From positions 73,940,077-74,004,076 of the forward strand of contig CM060194.1 of the NCBI GenBank assembly GCA_030549335.1: a stretch of 64,000 nucleotides of DNA, in the 5' to 3' direction. Position 1 is the stretch's first letter. Each line of letters begins with the position of its first letter. The translations under genes and the position numbers were made by a program. A model generated the notes under the pieces. That model was not told the origin of the DNA. It worked only from the letters and a program-made list of their open reading frames with translations, and searched no databases. Shown piece by piece: positions 31,741 to 43,804 of this stretch. The stretch is from Pontederia crassipes. Lineage: Eukaryota; Streptophyta; Magnoliopsida; Commelinales; Pontederiaceae.

Positions 31741-33017
31741 TTGATCTGGACAGGAATCAACAAAGAAAAGTGCCGACTCGGTGGACTTAACGGCTGAAGT
31801 TTCGGTGGTTCGATGAAGAGCTTTGGTGGTGAGTCAGCTGAAGTCTCGACCGTAAGATGTTCGACAATGCGACTCCGGCCATAAGAGAGCGGCGGAAGGC
31901 TCGGCCATAAGAAACAGGGTGGCTGTGCACTTTTGGGCGTAAGGAGCAGTGCTGACGTCGGTGGGATTGGCGGCTGACTCTCGACTGTAAGGAGAAAGCT
32001 CGACCGTAATGAACAACTGGAGAGGGGCGGTGAGATTTCGGACGTAATGAATAACTGGAGAGCGGCGGTGAGATTTCGGCCGTAAGGAAGATGGTATCTC
32101 AGTGTGCGGTGGCTCGGCCGTAAACAAAGAGTGCTGCTGTTGTCAGAGGGCGTAAGGGAGCAGTGATGCACGGTGTTGAGGCTCGGCCGTAACGCACCCA
32201 GGGCGTAATGGTGATTGCGGGCGAGGTTCTGCTCCGGTCCTGCGTAAGAGGAAGCTCGGCCATAAGGAACAGGGGGAGCTTTGAAATTTTGGCCGATAGG
32301 AAGAAAGGCGGCGTGGCGGTGCACTTGTTCGGTGCATAAGAGGGCGATACTTCGATCTGCAAAACACGAAGGGTAAGAATTTATGGACGAAACTTCGGGC
32401 GTAAACTTACCTGTTCCCACGTGATGGCGCACAGTGAAGGGTCACGTCAAATTCAAGGTGCGCAGTGATCGGCCGATTCCAAGGTGATTCGTCTGTTCTG
32501 CCTTGTCATGTCTCGGCCATAAAAAGAACAGGTGGCAGGGCGTAATGTGGGTGGCAGCTCGTCTTGTCAAGTCCGAGCATGAAGCATGTCCGAGCTTCGG
32601 CCGTAAAGAGAACAAGTGGCAGGGCGTAATCATGCAAATCTTCGATGCGACGCATGCATGGCGAGTTGTTCAGTCTTCTCGGAGCTCGTGCATCGATCTC
32701 TTTCGGCCGATATGTTATTTCAGTGTCGGATGTCAGAATCTGCTCGACCGTAAGGAGGAAAGGCGTAATAGGTCATCTCGCCTTGTCATGTCATGTCCGA
32801 CATGAGTTTGTCGCCCAACAGTGAGAGTAGGAAACTTAGATCAATGTCGAATTTTACACCATTGCATGTCATGTCCAAAGTTCTCTCCTTACGCAGATGA
32901 CTTAAAAAAAACAAAACTAAAACTATTAATCAACAAATTAATTAAAAACTAATCTAAAGAAAAAGATAGAAATACTTCTGATTTATAGTCTTCAGCTTGA
33001 CTTAGATGAATCCAGAT
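31741..33017 (-). other. Athila-M spacer between pol and accessory ORF
   Basis: Noncoding, with many CGGCCGTAA/GGGCGTAA words on both strands. Open frames at 31698-32432 and 32503-32805 come from these repeats and show no protein family. The right part from about 32130 belongs to the first unit of the 4.28-kb tandem duplication. Confidence 0.65.
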
Positions 33018-34353
33018 TTAGATGGTAAACAGATTAATCATAGACAAATTTTGATGATATGTGTCACTATGATAGAGTTTAAGTCTATGTCCATTAACTT
33101 TAAATCTTTGCTTATGATCCAATGATTCAATTTCAGATGTTCCATAAGGTGAACAATTGACTATGACATAAGGGCCGGTCCATCTTGATTTGAGTTTTCC
33201 AGGAAATAATTTGAGTTTGCTATTATAAAGAAGCACATGTTGACCAAGTAAAAATTCTTTATGTTTAATATGTAGGTCATGTAACTTTTTAGTGCGTTCT
33301 TTATATAGTTTGTTGTTCTCATATGCATGATGTCTAAATTCATCCAGCTCATTTAATTTTAATAATCTTTCTGCTTGTGATGATTTTGCATCCATATTTA
33401 GAAATTTTGTTGCCCAATAAGCCTTATATTCCAGTTCCACAGGAAGGTGACATGATTTTCCAAAAATAATCTATGGGTGTCTTAAAAGCTGTTCTATATG
33501 CCCAAAGTGCATCGTCTAGTTTCAAGGACCAATCCTTCCTAGATGAGTTCACAGTTTTCTCTAGGATCCTTTTAATTTCTCTATTTGAAATTTCCACTTG
33601 TCCACAGGATTGAGCATGATATGGGGTACTAAAAAAATGTTTGACTCCAAATTTGTTAAGAAGGGTTGACATTATTTTATTACAGAAATGTATTCCATTG
33701 TCACTTATGATAGTCCTAGGTGTCCCAAATCGAGTGAAAATATTTTTTCTTAAAATATTGGCAACTACCTTAGCCTCATTTGTCGGTGTGGCTACAACTT
33801 CCACCCATTTAGACACATAATCAGCTGCTACTAAAATGTATTGATTGTTATAAGATTTAGGAAATGGTCCCATAAAGTCAATGCCCCAAACATCAAAAAT
33901 ATCACACTGTAAAATATTTTTGAGGGGCATTTCATCGCGACGAGAAATATTACATGTCCTTTGGCATTTGTCACAATACTTACAGTAATTTCGTGCATCT
34001 CTGTAAATGGTTGGTCAATATAGTCCACATTCAAGTACCTTAGCCGCTGTTCGATTGGGTCCAAAGTGACCTCCAGCTTGTACATCATGGCAATGACTTA
34101 GGATATTCTCAATCTCATCTTCGTGAACACATCTTCGAATTATTTGATCTGCACATAATTTAAAAAGGTAAGGATCTTCCCAGTGATAATTCTTAACATC
34201 AGATAAGAATTTTCTTTTCTGATGAGAGGTCATGCCCTTTGGAATGTACTGTCCTGCAAGAAAATTAGCAAAATCAGCGAACCATGTTGTAGTGTTAGAA
34301 GTTTGAAAAATTGTAGAGATAGAAAAAAGTTTTTTCGTCTGGGAATTCTTCAA
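33018..34353 (-). pseudogene. Athila-M integrase region, left copy
   Basis: Minus strand. A zinc-binding part near 34080 (HCHDVQAGGHFGPNRTAAKV), catalytic core at 33424-33930 with [20 protein letters not shown] and CGQVEISN, giving the D, D and E of the DDE triad, and a C-terminal part at 33018-33440 (SRWTGPYVIVNC, HRLKLYH). Integrase joins the DNA copy to the genome in active relatives. Copy of 37295-38630. Confidence 0.85.
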
Positions 34354-34882
34354 ATATGTCTGTGACTTCTCTTGGAGATGGCTCCAAACGGGATAGGTGG
34401 TCAGCTAACAAGTTCTCAGTCCCTTTTTTGTCTTTTACTTCAACATCAAACTCTTGCAAAAGTAGTATCCATCGGATTAATCTAGGTTTGGCATCTTGTT
34501 TGCTCATCAAGTGCTTGATGGCTGCATGATCTGTGTATACAATAATTTTTGAACAAATTAGATATGATCTAAACTTGTCAAAAGCAAAAATAACAGTAAG
34601 AAACTCCTTCTCTGTTGTTGCATAGTTTAGTTGGGCAACATTCAATGTTCGGCTTGCATAATATATGACATGAAATATTTTATCTTTTCTTTGCCCCAAA
34701 ACAGCTCTTACGGCACCATCGCTCGCATCACACATCAACTCGAATGGTAGAGACCAATCTGGTGCTACAACAATTGGGGCTGAAATTAGCATTTCTTTTA
34801 ACAGATTAAAGGCAGCAAGGCAATCGGAATTAAAATCAAATTTTGTTTCCTTAACAAGAAGATTAGTTAAGGGTTTAGCCAA
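34295..34882 (-). pseudogene. Athila-M RNase H region, left copy
   Basis: Minus strand. Landmarks [51 protein letters not shown] and [11 protein letters not shown] are those of Gypsy RNase H, which removes RNA from the hybrid during reverse transcription. Copy of 38572-39159. Confidence 0.87.
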
Positions 34883-34915
34883 TTTTGAAAAATCTTTGAT
34901 AAAACGGCGATAAAA

Positions 34916-35926
34916 TCATGCGTGCCCAAGGAAGCTTCGAATGCCCTTCACATTGGTTGGAGGAGGCAGATTTGCAATAACATCTATCTTGGCCTTATTC
35001 ACTTCGATTCCTTTTGCTGAGATTTTGTGGCCAAGCACTATACCCTCCTTAACCATGAAGTGACATTTCTCCCAGTTAAGGACCAAATTTGTTTCTTGAC
35101 ATCGCTGCAAAACTAGAGATAAGTTATCCAAACAGTTATTAAAGGAGCTACTAAAAAGTGTAAAATCATCCATGAAAACTTCGAGTATCTTTTCATTCAT
35201 ATATGCAAAGATTGACATCATGCATCTTTGGAATGTTGCTGGAGCGTTGCATAGACCAAAAGACATCCTTCTATAGGCAAACGTTCCATATGGACATGTG
35301 AACGTTGTCTTTTCTTGATCCTCAGGTGCTACTGCTATTTGATTGTATCCAGAATAGCCATCTAGAAAATAATAATAGCTATGACCTACAACACGCTCCA
35401 ACATTTGGTCAGTAAAAGGTAACGGAAAATGATCTTTGCGGGTAGCATCATTAAGCTTCCTATAGTCTATACAGACTCTCCAACCTGTAACTGTTCTTTG
35501 AGGCACCAATTCATTATTTTTGTTACTTACCACAGTGATTCCTCCTTTCTTAGGGACTACTTGTACAGGACTTATCCATGAACTATCAGAAATGGCATAT
35601 ATAATACCTGCATCAAGGAGTTTGATGACCTTCTTTTTCACAACTTCTCTTAAAGTTGGCTTGAGCCTTCTTTGATATTGAGCAACTGGTTTGGCATTTT
35701 CTTCCATCAAAATTTTATGCATGCAAATAGAAGGTGATATTCCCTTGATGTCTGAGATCGACCAGGCAAATGCTCTTTTGTGTTGCCTCAATACTTCTAA
35801 AAGTTTGTTTTCCATATCACCTGTTAAATCAGCAGATATGATAACTGGGTAAGTGTCATTTTCAAGAAATGCATATCTTAAATGAGATGGAAGTTCTTTA
35901 AGTTCAAATTTTTTAGGACAATCCAA
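34916..35926 (-). pseudogene. Athila-M reverse transcriptase region, left copy
   Basis: Minus strand, 336 open codons. Landmarks: RRLKPTLREVVKKKVIKLL, VCIDYRKLNDATRKDHFPL, FLDGYSGYNQIAVAPEDQ, MSFGLCNAPATFQRCMM and the catalytic FMDD. Gypsy/Athila type; nearly identical to 39193-40203. Confidence 0.9.
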
Positions 35927-36360
35927 TTTTTCGATTTCCTCGGCGCATTATCCTCTTCCGCATTTTCTCTAAAATTCTCCATCATTTCCAAAGCTTCCTT
36001 AGCATATAGATCTGAAACAAAATCTGCAACAATATCATCAAAAGCATCAGTCGTGTCATCTTCAAAAAAATCAATGGCATAACAAGATGAGTGATCAAAA
36101 GGTTGTTTGAGAGAATGTTTTATATTAAAAGTAATGTCCTCGTTGTTGACGCGAAGTGTGAGCATCCCTTGTTGAACATCTATAAGTGCATTTCCTGTGG
36201 CTAGAAATGATCTTCCAAGGATGATGGGGTTTTTTTCATCTGCCTTCATATTCATAATAATAAAATCTGCAGGAAAAACAAATTTATCAACTTTTACCAA
36301 AACATCTCTTAATATTCCTCGGGGTCTCTTGCATGAAGAATCTGCAAATTGAAGAGTCAT
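35878..36360 (-). pseudogene. Athila-M protease region, left copy (partial)
   Basis: Minus strand. The part after the active site is present: VLVKVDKFVFPADFIIM, NPIILGRSFLATGNALIDV. The duplication boundary near 36403 falls within this region. Partner: 40155-40784. Confidence 0.8.
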
Positions 36361-36403
36361 GCTTGTTTCTTCAAGTTCTCCATAACCTAGCTACACAAAT
36401 ATA

Positions 36404-37294
36404 GAGTGCTGCTGTTGTTGTCAGAGGGCGTAAGGGAGCAGTGATGCACGGTGTTGAGGCTCGGCTGTAACGCACCCAGGGCGTAATGGTGATTGCGGGC
36501 GAGGTTCTGCTCCGGTCCTGCGTAAGAGGAAGCTCGGCCGTAAGGGACAGGGGGAGCTTTGAAATTTTGGCCGATAGGAAGAAAGGCGGCGTGGCGGTGC
36601 ACTTGTTCGGTGCATAAGAGGGCGATACTTCGATCTGCAAAACACGAAGGGTAAGAATTTATGGACGAAACTTCGGGCGTAAACTTACCTGTTCCCACGT
36701 GATGGCGCACAGTGAAGGGTCACATCAAATTCAAGGTGCGCAGTGATCGGCCGATTCCAAGGTGATTCGTCTGTTCTGCCTTGTCATGTCTCGACCGTAA
36801 AAAGAACAGGTGGCAGGGCGTAATGTGGGTGGCAGCTCGTCTTGTCAAGTCCGAGCATGAAGCATGTTCGAGCTTCGGCCGTAAAGAGAACAAGTGGCAG
36901 GGCGTAATCGTGCAAGTCTTCGATGTGACGCATGCATGGCGAGTTGTTTAGTCTTCTCGGAGCTCGTGCATGGATCTCTTTCGGCCGATATGTTATTTCA
37001 GTGTCGGATGTCAGAATCTGCTCGGCCGTAAGGAGGAAAGGCGTAATAGGTCATCTCGCCTTGTCATGTCATGTCCGACATGAGTTTGTCGCCCAACAGT
37101 GAGAGTAGGAAACTTAGATCAATGTCGAATTTTACACCATTGCATGTCATGTCCAAAGTTCTCTCCTTACGCAGATGACTTAAAAAAACAAAACTAAAAC
37201 TATTAATCAACAAATTAATTAAAAACTAATCTAAAGAAAAAGATAGAAATACTTCTGATTTATAGTCTTCAGCTTGACTTAGATGAATCCAGAT
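36404..37294 (-). other. Spacer inside the right tandem unit
   Basis: Same noncoding CGGCCGTAA-rich sequence as 32130-33017. Open frames here (36371-36710) are shadows of the motif array. Confidence 0.7.
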
Positions 37295-38630
37295 TTAGAT
37301 GGTAAACAGATTAATCATAGACAAATTTTGATGATATGTGTCACTATGATAGAGTTTAAGTCTATGTCCATTAACTTTAAATCTTTGCTTATGATCCAAT
37401 GATTCAATTTCAGATGTTCCATAAGGTGAACAATTGACTATGACATAAGGGCCGGTCCATCTTGATTTGAGTTTTCCAGGAAATAATTTGAGTTTGCTAT
37501 TATAAAGAAGCACATGTTGACCAAGTAAAAATTCTTTATGTTTAATATGTAGGTCATGTAACTTTTTAGTGCGTTCTTTATATAGTTTGTTGTTCTCATA
37601 TGCATGATGTCTAAATTCATCCAGCTCATTTAATTTTAATAATCTTTCTGCTTGTGATGATTTTGCATCCATATTTAGAAATTTTGTTGCCCAATAAGCC
37701 TTATATTCCAGTTCCACAGGAAGGTGACATGATTTTCCAAAAATAATCTATGGGTGTCTTAAAAGCTGTTCTATATGCCCAAAGTGCATCGTCTAGTTTC
37801 AAGGACCAATCCTTCCTAGATGAGTTCACAGTTTTCTCTAGGATCCTTTTAATTTCTCTATTTGAAATTTCCACTTGTCCACAGGATTGAGCATGATATG
37901 GGGTACTAAAAAAATGTTTGACTCCAAATTTGTTAAGAAGGGTTGACATTATTTTATTACAGAAATGTATTCCATTGTCACTTATGATAGTCCTAGGTGT
38001 CCCAAATCGAGTGAAAATATTTTTTCTTAAAATATTGGCAACTACCTTAGCCTCATTTGTCGGTGTGGCTACAACTTCCACCCATTTAGACACATAATCA
38101 GCTGCTACTAAAATGTATTGATTGTTATAAGATTTAGGAAATGGTCCCATAAAGTCAATGCCCCAAACATCAAAAATATCACACTGTAAAATATTTTTGA
38201 GGGGCATTTCATCGCGACGAGAAATATTACATGTCCTTTGGCATTTGTCACAATACTTACAGTAATTTCGTGCATCTCTGTAAATGGTTGGTCAATATAG
38301 TCCACATTCAAGTACCTTAGCCGCTGTTCGATTGGGTCCAAAGTGACCTCCAGCTTGTACATCATGGCAATGACTTAGGATATTCTCAATCTCATCTTCG
38401 TGAACACATCTTCGAATTATTTGATCTGCACATAATTTAAAAAGGTAAGGATCTTCCCAGTGATAATTCTTAACATCAGATAAGAATTTTCTTTTCTGAT
38501 GAGAGGTCATGCCCTTTGGAATGTACTGTCCTGCAAGAAAATTAGCAAAATCAGCGAACCATGTTGTAGTGTTAGAAGTTTGAAAAATTGTAGAGATAGA
38601 AAAAAGTTTTTTCGTCTGGGAATTCTTCAA
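37295..38630 (-). pseudogene. Athila-M integrase region, right copy
   Basis: Minus strand. Catalytic core at 37701-38207 ([28 protein letters not shown]), C-terminal part at 37295-37717 and zinc-binding part up to 38630. The predicted residues are the same as in 33018-34353. Confidence 0.85.
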
Positions 38631-39159
38631 ATATGTCTGTGACTTCTCTTGGAGATGGCTCCAAACGGGATAGGTGGTCAGCTAACAAGTTCTCAGTCCC
38701 TTTTTTGTCTTTTACTTCAACATCAAACTCTTGCAAAAGTAGTATCCATCGGATTAATCTAGGTTTGGCATCTTGTTTGCTCATCAAGTGCTTGATGGCT
38801 GCATGATCTGTGTATACAATAATTTTTGAACAAATTAGATATGATCTAAACTTGTCAAAAGCAAAAATAACAGTAAGAAACTCCTTCTCTGTTGTTGCAT
38901 AGTTTAGTTGGGCAACATTCAATGTTCGGCTTGCATAATATATGACATGAAATATTTTATCTTTTCTTTGCCCCAAAACAGCTCTTACGGCACCATCGCT
39001 CGCATCACACATCAACTCGAATGGTAGAGACCAATCTGGTGCTACAACAATTGGGGCTGAAATTAGCATTTCTTTTAACAGATTAAAGGCAGCAAGGCAA
39101 TCGGAATTAAAATCAAATTTTGTTTCCTTAACAAGAAGATTAGTTAAGGGTTTAGCCAA
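38572..39159 (-). pseudogene. Athila-M RNase H region, right copy
   Basis: Minus strand. Same landmarks as 34295-34882 ([39 protein letters not shown]). Confidence 0.87.
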
Positions 39160-39192
39160 TTTTGAAAAATCTTTGATAAAACGGCGATAAAA

Positions 39193-40203
39193 TCATGCGT
39201 GCCCAAGGAAGCTTCGAATGCCCTTCACATTGGTTGGAGGAGGCAGATTTGCAATAACATCTATCTTGGCCTTATTCACTTCGATTCCTTTTGCTGAGAT
39301 TTTGTGGCCAAGCACTATACCCTCCTTAACCATGAAGTGACATTTCTCCCAGTTAAGGACCAAATTTGTTTCTTGACATCGCTGCAAAACTAGAGATAAG
39401 TTATCCAAACAGTTATTAAAGGAGCTACTAAAAAGTGTAAAATCATCCATGAAAACTTCGAGTATCTTTTCATTCATATATGCAAAGATTGACATCATGC
39501 ATCTTTGGAATGTTGCTGGAGCGTTGCATAGACCAAAAGACATCCTTCTATAGGCAAACGTTCCATATGGACATGTGAACGTTGTCTTTTCTTGATCCTC
39601 AGGTGCTACTGCTATTTGATTGTATCCAGAATAGCCATCTAGAAAATAATAATAGCTATGACCTACAACACGCTCCAACATTTGGTCAGTAAAAGGTAAC
39701 GAAAAATGATCTTTGCGGGTAGCATCATTAAGCTTCCTATAGTCTATACAGACTCTCCAACCTGTAACTGTTCTTTGAGGCACCAATTCATTATTTTTGT
39801 TACTTACCACAGTGATTCCTCCTTTCTTAGGGACTACTTGTACAGGACTTATCCATGAACTATCAGAAATGGCATATATAATACCTGCATCAAGGAGTTT
39901 GATGACCTTCTTTTTCACAACTTCTCTTAAAGTTGGCTTGAGCCTTCTTTGATATTGAGCAACTGGTTTGGCATTTTCTTCCATCAAAATTTTATGCATG
40001 CAAATAGAAGGTGATATTCCCTTGATGTCTGAGATCGACCAGGCAAATGCTCTTTTGTGTTGCCTCAATACTTCTAAAAGTTTGTTTTCCATATCACCTG
40101 TTAAATCAGCAGATATGATAACTGGGTAAGTGTCATTTTCAAGAAATGCATATCTTAAATGAGATGGAAGTTCTTTAAGTTCAAATTTTTTAGAACAATC
40201 CAA
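39193..40203 (-). pseudogene. Athila-M reverse transcriptase region, right copy
   Basis: Minus strand, 336 open codons with VCIDYRKLNDATRKDHFSL, FLDGYSGYNQIAVAPEDQ, MSFGLCNAPATFQRCMM and FMDD. It differs from the left copy at only two residues by eye (Ser for Pro at two sites). Confidence 0.9.
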
Positions 40204-40784
40204 TTTTTCGATTTCCTCGGCGCATTATCCTCTTCCGCATTTTCTCTAAAATTCTCCATCATTTCCAAAGCTTCCTTAGCATATGGATCTGAAACAAAAT
40301 CTGCAACAATATCATCAAAAGCATCAGTCGTGTCATCTTCAAAAAAATCAATGGCATAACAAGATGAGTGATCAAAAGGTTGTTTGAGAGAATGTTTTAT
40401 ATTAAAAGTAATGTCCTCGTTGTTGACGCGAAGTGTGAGCATCCCTTGTTGAACATCTATAAGTGCATTTCCTGTGGCTAGAAATGATCTTCCAAGGATG
40501 ATGGGGTTTTTTTCATCTGCCTTCATATCCATAATAATAAAATCTGCAGGAAAAACAAATTTATCAACTTTTACCAAAACATCTCTTAATATTCCTCGGG
40601 ATCTCTTGCATGAAGAATCTGCAAATTGAAGAGTCATGCTTGTTTCTTCAAGTTCGCCATAACCTTGGTGCACAAATATAGAATATGGCATTAAACTAAT
40701 ACTAGCACCAATATCACATAAAGCTTGTGCACAAAAGAATTTTTCTATAGTGCAAGGTATGGTGAAGCTGTCAGGATCTTTCAT
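40155..40784 (-). pseudogene. Athila-M protease region, right copy
   Basis: Minus strand. Retropepsin-like: active-site context ALCDIGASISLMP, flap-side stretch FADSSCKRSRGILRDVLVKV and NPIILGRSFLATGNALIDV, which is the usual ILGRPFL-type motif. It cuts the gag-pol polyprotein in active relatives. Lies between gag and reverse transcriptase, as in all Gypsy elements. Confidence 0.87.
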
Positions 40785-41025
40785 TTTTTAGGCATATCAC
40801 GATCATAAATAGCACTACATTCTGATGTCAACATTACTCTCCTAGTGTTTTCAAGCTTTCTTCTTGAAGATAGTATATCCTTCATGAATTTGGCATAGCT
40901 TGGCATCATTTGTAAGGCTTCATGGAAAGGAATGTTAATAGATAATTATTTCAGAATATCAAGAAAGTGAGAGAATTGCTTATCGAGTTGTTCTTTGCGA
41001 AATTTCTATGGATAAGGCAGGTCCC

Positions 41026-42540
41026 CTATGTTATTGGTATTTCTTGAATTGTCAGTTTTTTTTTCTTCAGATTGATATCCTCAATGGCCTGATCTTGTGT
41101 CTTTGATGCTTCGATTTCTTCATTATGATCAATTACTCTTGGCGGGAGATCTGATGCTAAACTTCTCAATTGTTTCCCACTTCTAAGAGTCACAGTTTTG
41201 GTCTCTTCTTTAGGATTTTTCTCTGTATTGCTTGGAAGAGCCCCTGGTACACGACCTGCCATCATATTGGCCATCTGCCCTATTTGAATTTCCAAATTTC
41301 TAATTGTAGCATCTTGATTGGTTGCCCTTGTTTCCATTGTCTTCTGCATGGTTTGCATAGTGTCAATAACTCTCGTCATCATCTCTTCCATGTGATTAGT
41401 TGATTGTTGAGCAGGAGCTTCATGTTGCCTTCTCAAAAGTGTATAGTTTTGTGGATGAGCTTGTCCTTGATTATGGAATTTCTCAACAACTTGCCCATGA
41501 TTTGACCTGTAAGGAAACTTCTGATTGTTCCTCTAACCATAGTCATTGTTTCTGAAAAATGGATTGGAGACAAAGCTAGCATTTTCAATGTAATCAGCAT
41601 TAGAAATGTTACCTCGAGGACAATAATTGCTCGCATGTCCTCCACAGTTGTTGCACACCATTAATGACATCATCTGCTCAAATTTTTTATTAAGTGACTC
41701 TAGTTGAGTCACTACTTCAAAAGAATTTCTACTTTTTGTGGCATGCACATCATGAGATCGGCGCGAGATGGTCTCCTTTCTTGGCTTGACTTGAGGGCTA
41801 CAGCTTCAATAATATCCTGTATCTCACTAGGGCGTTTAGATCCCAGCACTGTCCCTCCTGCTGATTGGTCGAGTTTATCTTGAACTGCAGCTCGCAATCC
41901 ATGGTAGAATTCTTCCATCACTTGCCATTTTGGAATCCTATTGTCAGGAACTCTGACTAACAGTTCCTTATATCGTTCCCAGGCTTCATATAATATTTCG
42001 TTATCGTCTTGAACAAATGCCCTTAACTCTCTTCGATATTTGCCTGCTTTTTGTGGTGGGCAATATTTTCAAACAAACTTTTCTACCAGCTCCAACCATG
42101 AGTGAACTGATCCTGCAAGCAAAGTTTTGGACCATGTAGAAGCTTTGTCACATAAGGATTGTTGAAATAATAATAAACGAATAACTTTAGTGGAAATATT
42201 ATTATTTCTAAAAGTGCTAAGAGTGACAAGAAATTTGTCAAGGTGTCGTGAGGATCTTCATGAAATTCTCCTCCAAATTGAGATGCTTGTATCATCCTCA
42301 CGATTGCCGGATTGATCTCAAAATTATTTGCATTGATTTCGGACAGCACAATGCATGATTCTCGATCATTATATTTGGCCGAGACATATTCTCTCATAGA
42401 GAGTTCTGCTTCATCTTCTCACCGATTATTTTGTGACGGAACTAGTTCATTTCATTGGTCATTGTTGCGTGCTTGTTCAGCAATTCTTCTTATATCTCTT
42501 CTTAATCGGTGAGCAGTTCTTTCAATTTCAGGATCAAATT
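41026..42540 (-). pseudogene. Athila-M gag region
   Basis: Minus strand. N-terminal part FDPEIERTAHRLRRDIRR (near 42500), MREYVSAKYNDRESCIVL, then gag-core fragments, EEFYHGLRAAVQDKLDQSAG, a zinc-knuckle-like CNNCGGHASNYCP (near 41640) and the conserved tail RNLEIQIGQMANMMAGR (near 41280). Closely related to 24153-25475 of Athila-P. Broken in several places. Confidence 0.82.
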
Positions 42541-43780
42541 TTAAAATTGGATTTGAACTCCTAGTGCGCTTATCAGAAGATTCCAGGATTGGTTGTGATT
42601 GAATATTCAATAGTACTTGCAACAACCAATTTTTAGTAAGATAAAAGAATAAAATAAAATAAATATATACAAGAAGAAAGAAATAATAGAAAAATAATAT
42701 ATACAAAACAAATACAGATAATAGGTCATGAGTTGAAAATTCATTAGGGTTTAAAATCAATGTTCGAAGTTATTATCAAAACTTATCGGCCGCTGAACTT
42801 CAAAGAAGATAAAAGTATTTCAGCATTATCGAATTCGGCGTAAAATACTCGAACACTGTTCAAACAGATCAAAAGGTACAAAAGAAATCTATTCAAAATG
42901 CCAAATCTTAAGATCCCGGCCGAAATTAGATTAGTAGGACATAAAATAATCTGGTTCGGCCGTAAAAACGATGAAAATAGTGTCAAAGGGATCAACGTGA
43001 ATAGGTACGCAGGCGTAAAACTCGTTAGATTATGACCGAGATAGCATTAAATTAAAATTTCGAACCAAATTACGAATTCATCAAAGTCAGCCGCAAACAC
43101 TTCTCGGCCGAAAAATCGAGGTGACAAATAAACATTACGGCCGAAAAGGAATATGTCATTACGTCGACCACCTTCGGCCGTAAATCAGAAAAATAGCGAA
43201 GATATTAATAATGAATCATTACGGCTGATACTGAATTAAGTCAATTCCATACGGCCGAAATAGAATAAACCACTTTGGCCAAAACAAAATCAAATCAACA
43301 TGGCGTAAAACGATTGTTCAATAAAAAATTTCGGTCGAAAACGAAAAATCCAGAAGTCGAAAAATATCATTACAGCCAAAAAATCCATATCGGGAGTAAA
43401 ATGGTGGCAAAAAACATCTCGGCTGTAAAACTGTATTTAGAGATAATTCTCGGCCGCAAAGTAAATTGTCGCAAAGGGAATTCAGAAAGTTATCGGCCGC
43501 AAAAACCATGAGATCAGTTTTCGGCCGTAAAACTCATAAAGCCGACAAAACCATTAGTCCACGTTGAAATCCGAAAGATCCATAAAGCACTAGCCGAAGT
43601 CAACAATTTTAATCTAAAATGTCACGACCTTTATCTGCAAAAAAGAAAAATATTAACTTTTTACATTAATAACAAAAATAAAGAATGCGTATTTATAGAC
43701 AAGGAATTACAGAAAATTATTTATAATTTATTTACATTTCCTAAAAAATCATAAAAATCAAAAATTAATTAATAAAATAT
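42541..43780 (-). other. Athila-M leader
   Basis: Noncoding, between primer site and gag. CGGCCGTAAAA, CGGCCGAAA and related words recur from about 42785 to 43560. Minor open frames here have no family resemblance. Confidence 0.65.
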
Positions 43781-43798
43781 TCCCCGGCAACGGCGCTA
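43781..43798 (-). other. Athila-M primer binding site
   Basis: The minus strand reads TAGCGCCGTTGCCGGGGA, one mismatch from the Athila-P site, next to the 5' LTR. Confidence 0.88.
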
Positions 43799-43804
43799 AA
43801 AACT

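Larger units (their letters stand above)
32130..36403 (-). repeat. 4.28-kb tandem duplication, left unit
   Basis: The block from the end of the protease region through integrase to the spacer is repeated immediately to the right (36404-40680). Corresponding positions are offset by 4277 bases. The junction at about 36401-36404 joins ACACAAATATAG to AGTGCTGCTGTTG with only 2-3 bases shared. Translated stretches of the two units differ at only a handful of residues. Confidence 0.93.
36404..40680 (-). repeat. 4.28-kb tandem duplication, right unit
   Basis: Second unit of the tandem block, offset 4277 from 32130-36403, containing spacer, integrase, RNase H, reverse transcriptase and most of the protease region. 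Confidence 0.93.

Noticed and set aside
31698-32805. Frames of 60-244 codons in the Athila-M spacer
   Set aside because: Ser/Pro/Arg-rich translations of the motif array, overlapping on both strands and duplicated with the tandem unit; no domain.
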